Assembly (NCBI GenBank): GCA_002937525.1
Contig: PTKA01000034.1
Coordinates: 1-9,066 of the forward strand
DNA length: 9,066 nt
Direction of reading: 5' to 3'
DNA from: Alphaproteobacteria bacterium MarineAlpha10_Bin3
GTDB lineage: Bacteria > Pseudomonadota > Alphaproteobacteria > UBA8366 > GCA-2717185
The position numbers and the translations under genes were made by a program. Below, one piece after another: positions 6,676 through 9,066 of the stretch; the stretch's first letter is position 1; each line of letters starts with the position of its first letter. Under the pieces are notes generated by a model that saw nothing but the letters and a program-made list of their open reading frames with translations, did no database searches and was not told the DNA's origin.

Positions 6676-8589
6676 TTAACCCGGCATCGCCGCTTCGGCC
6701 GCTAATCTAGCGAGTGCGTCGTCAAGTGCAACGATTTCCTGCTTCTTGCCGCCAAGACGACGCATCGCGACGCTGCGCTCGTCGGCCTCGCGCCGGCCCA
6801 CGACCAGGATTACCGGCACCTTGGCAAGCGAGTGTTCGCGCACCTTGTAATTGATTTTTTCGTTGCGCAGATCGCACTCGATACGCAGGCTCGCCGCCTT
6901 GCAGGCCGCCGCAACCTCGCGCGCATACTCATCGCCATCCGACGTGATCGTGGCCACGACAACCTGCACCGGCGCCAGCCATAGCGGCAGCCGGCCGGCG
7001 TAATGTTCGATCAGCACGCCGATGAAGCGCTCGAACGAACCCAGTATGGCGCGGTGCAGCATGACCGGGCGGTGCTTCGCGCCGTCCTCGCCGATATAGC
7101 TGGCGTCGAGCCGTTCCGGCAGCACGAAATCGACCTGCAAGGTGCCGCATTGCCATTCGCGGCCGATGGTGTCGCGCAACACGAATTCGAGTTTCGGTCC
7201 GTAGAACGCGCCTTCGCCGGGGTTCAGCGTATAGGGCAGCCCGGCGGCGTCGGTCGCCTCCACGAGGGCGCGTTCGGCCCGGTCCCATACGGCGTCCTCG
7301 CCGGTGCGGATTTCGGGCCGGTCGGAAAACTTGACGACGACATCCTCGAAGCCGAAATCGCGGTAGATCGACATCAGCAAATCGCAGAACCGTTTGGTTT
7401 CGGAGACGATCTGGTCTTCGGTGCAGAAAATATGCGCATCGTCCTGGGTAAAGGCGCGCACCCGCATCAGGCCGTGCAGGGCGCCAGACGGCTCGTTGCG
7501 GTGACAGGAGCCGAATTCGGCCATGCGGATCGGCAGGTCGCGGTAGCTGGTGATGCCCTGGCGGAAGATCTGCACATGACCGGGGCAATTCATCGGCTTC
7601 AGGGCCAGCACCCGGTCATGTTCGTCATCGACCGTGAACATATGCTCGCGGAATTTCTCCCAATGGCCCGAGCGTTCCCACAGACCGCGGTCGATCAACT
7701 GCGGCGTTTTCACCTCGTCATAACCACCGGCTTCCAGCCGCCGGCGCATATAGGTCTCGCAGGTCCGGTACAAGGTCCAGCCCTTGGGATGCCAGAAGAT
7801 GCTGCCGACGGCTTCTTCCTGGATGTGGAACAGGTCCATTTCCCGGCCGAGCCGCCGATGGTCGCGCTTTTCCGCCTCCTCCAGCCGGTGCAGATAGGCG
7901 CGAAGTTCCTTGTCGGTGCGCCAGCAGGTGCCGTAGACGCGCTGCAATTGCGGCTTGGCCGGATCGCCGCGCCAATACGCGCCGGCCAGCTTCATCAGTT
8001 TGAAGGATTTTCCCAGCCGTCCGGTAGAGGGCAGATGCGGGCCGGTACACAGATCGATCCAGTCACCTTGCCGGTACAGGGTGATTTCGACCCCGTCCGG
8101 CAGGCCGGCGACATGTTCGGCCTTGAAGGTCTCACCGGCTTCTTCGAAGAAACGGGTCGCGTCGGCGCGGGTCCATACCTCGCGGATAATCGTCTCGTCG
8201 CGGTCGACGATTTGCGCCATGCGTTCCTCGATGGCCGCGAAATCGTCGGGCGAAAACGGTTCCTTGCGGTGGAAATCATAGTAAAAGCCATCTTCGATCG
8301 CCGGGCCGAAGGTGATCTGCGTGCCGGGGAAAAGTTCCTGGACCGCTTGCGCCAGCACATGGGCGCAGTCATGCCGCAGCAACGCCAACCCCGCGTCGCT
8401 GTCGCGGGTGACAATCTCGACCGCCGCATCGCAATCGACCAGATGGGCGAGGTCCCGCGCTACCCCGTCGATCTTGACGATGACCGCCGCCTTGGCCAGG
8501 CCCGGTCCGATCGACGCCGCAATGTCGGCGCCGCTCACCGCGCCGTCATATTCGCGGACACTTCCATCGGGAAGGGTTATCGCAACCAT
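6676..8589 (-). CDS. thrS: Threonine--tRNA ligase
   Basis: This class II synthetase charges tRNA-Thr and hydrolyses mischarged Ser-tRNA-Thr. The 637-residue product has the full bacterial architecture: TGS domain at about 1-62, N2 editing domain with HDCAH (73-77) and CTGPH (181-185), whose His73, His77, Cys181 and His185 form the editing site, and the class II core. In the core are the zinc ligands Cys335 (MNCPGH), His386 (DDAHIF) and His512 (MLHRAI), motif 2 [20 protein letters not shown] (359-378) and motif 3 [19 protein letters not shown] (512-530). The C-terminal anticodon-binding domain spans about 540-632. Every key residue is present. The ATG at 8587-8589 is chosen because an in-frame stop (TGA, 9 nt behind the preceding ATG) blocks extension; the ribosome-binding site is weak (only a GGA about 9 nt upstream). 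There is no E. coli-style adjacency to infC: 83 nt and a promoter separate the two. Confidence 0.98.
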   Translation of the reverse strand: MVAITLPDGSVREYDGAVSGADIAASIGPGLAKAAVIVKIDGVARDLAHLVDCDAAVEIVTRDSDAGLALLRHDCAHVLAQAVQELFPGTQITFGPAIEDGFYYDFHRKEPFSPDDFAAIEERMAQIVDRDETIIREVWTRADATRFFEEAGETFKAEHVAGLPDGVEITLYRQGDWIDLCTGPHLPSTGRLGKSFKLMKLAGAYWRGDPAKPQLQRVYGTCWRTDKELRAYLHRLEEAEKRDHRRLGREMDLFHIQEEAVGSIFWHPKGWTLYRTCETYMRRRLEAGGYDEVKTPQLIDRGLWERSGHWEKFREHMFTVDDEHDRVLALKPMNCPGHVQIFRQGITSYRDLPIRMAEFGSCHRNEPSGALHGLMRVRAFTQDDAHIFCTEDQIVSETKRFCDLLMSIYRDFGFEDVVVKFSDRPEIRTGEDAVWDRAERALVEATDAAGLPYTLNPGEGAFYGPKLEFVLRDTIGREWQCGTLQVDFVLPERLDASYIGEDGAKHRPVMLHRAILGSFERFIGVLIEHYAGRLPLWLAPVQVVVATITSDGDEYAREVAAACKAASLRIECDLRNEKINYKVREHSLAKVPVILVVGRREADERSVAMRRLGGKKQEIVALDDALARLAAEAAMPG

Positions 8590-8620
8590 GTTTCAATCCA
8601 TGTGTTTTCGTGGCGCACCG

Positions 8621-8649
8621 GGTTTAGCGCAAGCGCATTGCGGCTTCAA
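8621..8649 (-). promoter_or_regulatory. Weak candidate promoter for thrS
   Basis: TTGAAG (8644-8649) and TAAACC (8621-8626) on the minus strand are 17 nt apart, matching the sigma70 consensus at 4 of 6 and 3 of 6. The start point would be near 8614, giving a leader of about 25 nt to the thrS ATG. It is the best pair I could find upstream of thrS but is far from compelling. No T-box or other recognisable leader is present. Confidence 0.25.
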
Positions 8650-8734
8650 CCTCGGCGAGCCCAAGATCGCGCAGGTTGTCGCGGCGCAGGATCGCGACCG
8701 ACGGGCCGACCGCCGACCGGATCGTGCTGGAGCA
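8624..8734 (-). pseudogene. Orphan C-terminal reading frame upstream of thrS
   Basis: A 36-codon minus-strand frame without a convincing start, bounded upstream by TGA (8735-8737) and ending in TAA at 8624-8626. It ends VAILRRDNLRDLGLAEVEAA then MRLR. Its third codon positions are G or C in about 29 of the last 34 codons, like the resident genes and unlike the DUF11-like frame beside it. This looks like the tail of a gene that once ran into thrS and whose upstream part is missing. The family is not recognised; the helical, Arg-rich 'LRDLGL' tail is loosely reminiscent of DUF1127-type proteins, but that is not strong enough to name it. It could be noise in GC-rich DNA. Confidence 0.3.
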
Positions 8735-8762
8735 TCATTTCGCCGTGCCCTGCGATGCCACT

Positions 8763-9066
8763 ATGGTTGACGCGGCCAGTGCACTTGTGCAGGCCGACGC
8801 GGACCTCAATGGCGGAGCGAATGCAGGTGTCATCCGAGGTGCTGCGTGCGACCGAGGGATCTTCACCGGTTCGCAATGCGGTGGCTTGTCGCTCCCCCTG
8901 GACGCGTCGCCAGTCCCTGCCGTGAGCGGCGAGGTGCTGACCTATACGCTCACGATTCGGAACGACGATGGGGAAGCGGCGACAGCAGTGGTCGCTGTCG
9001 GTGTCGTGCCCGCAGGAACTTCCTACGTCAGCGCCTCGGCGAGCGATGGTGGTAATGAATCCGGGG
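8763..9066 (+). CDS. Partial CDS with a DUF11-like repeat domain, 5' end uncertain
   Basis: The frame is open from just after a TAG (8625-8627) to the right edge. Its last 50 or so residues read PVPAVSGEVLTYTLTIRNDD then a spacer and VVPAGTSYVSASASDGGN, the beta-sandwich pattern of DUF11 / conserved-repeat domains found in long secreted or cell-surface bacterial proteins (S/P-V-x-G-x-x-L-T-Y-T-L-x-I-x-N ... V-P-x-G-T-S-Y-V-S-A). The ATG at 8763 is the first ATG in frame but has no ribosome-binding site, and neither it nor the upstream GTGs at 8724 and 8745 is followed by a signal peptide, which such proteins normally need. About a third of codons from 8916 on end in A or T, more than in the neighbouring genes. 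It could be a truncated gene, a fragment with a lost 5' end, or sequence joined from elsewhere. The domain call is fairly good; the gene start is not. Confidence 0.5.
   Translation, partial: MVDAASALVQADADLNGGANAGVIRGAACDRGIFTGSQCGGLSLPLDASPVPAVSGEVLTYTLTIRNDDGEAATAVVAVGVVPAGTSYVSASASDGGNESG

Noticed and set aside
7003..8925. A 640-codon plus-strand open frame opposite thrS
   Set aside because: It mirrors thrS almost exactly, and thrS carries all synthetase motifs. Long antisense frames are expected opposite GC-rich genes; the translation has no recognisable domain and runs past the thrS start into other DNA.

Overview
The window is GC-rich, with strong G/C preference at third codon positions. 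Almost all of it is housekeeping translation machinery typical of an alphaproteobacterium, probably Rhodospirillales or a relative. That placement rests on protein character and gene order and is inference; no 16S rRNA gene or other marker is present. No rRNA, tRNA, CRISPR array, transposase or defence system was seen.

Layout from left to right. (1) 1-166, minus: the first 55 residues of an unidentified protein that runs off the left edge. (2) 218-4294, minus: a tight unit transcribed rpmI (L35) - rplT (L20) - pheS - pheT. It has a plausible sigma70-type promoter and a leader of about 90 nt ahead of rpmI; pheS and pheT overlap by 4 nt. (3) 4494-6048, plus: a two-gene acyl-CoA-type module, a short-chain dehydrogenase-like protein followed 10 nt later by an enoyl-CoA hydratase/isomerase family protein. 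(4) 6056-8589, minus: thrS followed by infC (IF-3). (5) 8590-9066: the region upstream of thrS, with an orphan minus-strand C-terminal reading frame and, at the right edge, a plus-strand partial frame whose last 50 or so residues look like a DUF11-type repeat domain of secreted proteins.

The translation genes form the well-known thrS-infC-rpmI-rplT-pheS-pheT neighbourhood, but here it is split in two by the oppositely oriented SDR/hydratase pair. As a result infC ends 7 bp from the convergent hydratase gene, and rpmI-rplT-pheST needs its own promoter.

The most informative observations are these. infC almost certainly starts at an ATA codon behind a near-ideal Shine-Dalgarno sequence; no ATG, GTG or TTG lies in frame until residue 35. 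A five-codon ATG mini-ORF ends in an ATAG overlap with that start. The SDR-like protein has lost the whole canonical Asn-Ser-Tyr-Lys tetrad. Composition and frame change abruptly near 8730-8770, which may mark a rearrangement or an assembly join. I do not see a convincing new multi-gene system; the novelty here is mostly regulatory and enzymatic detail.
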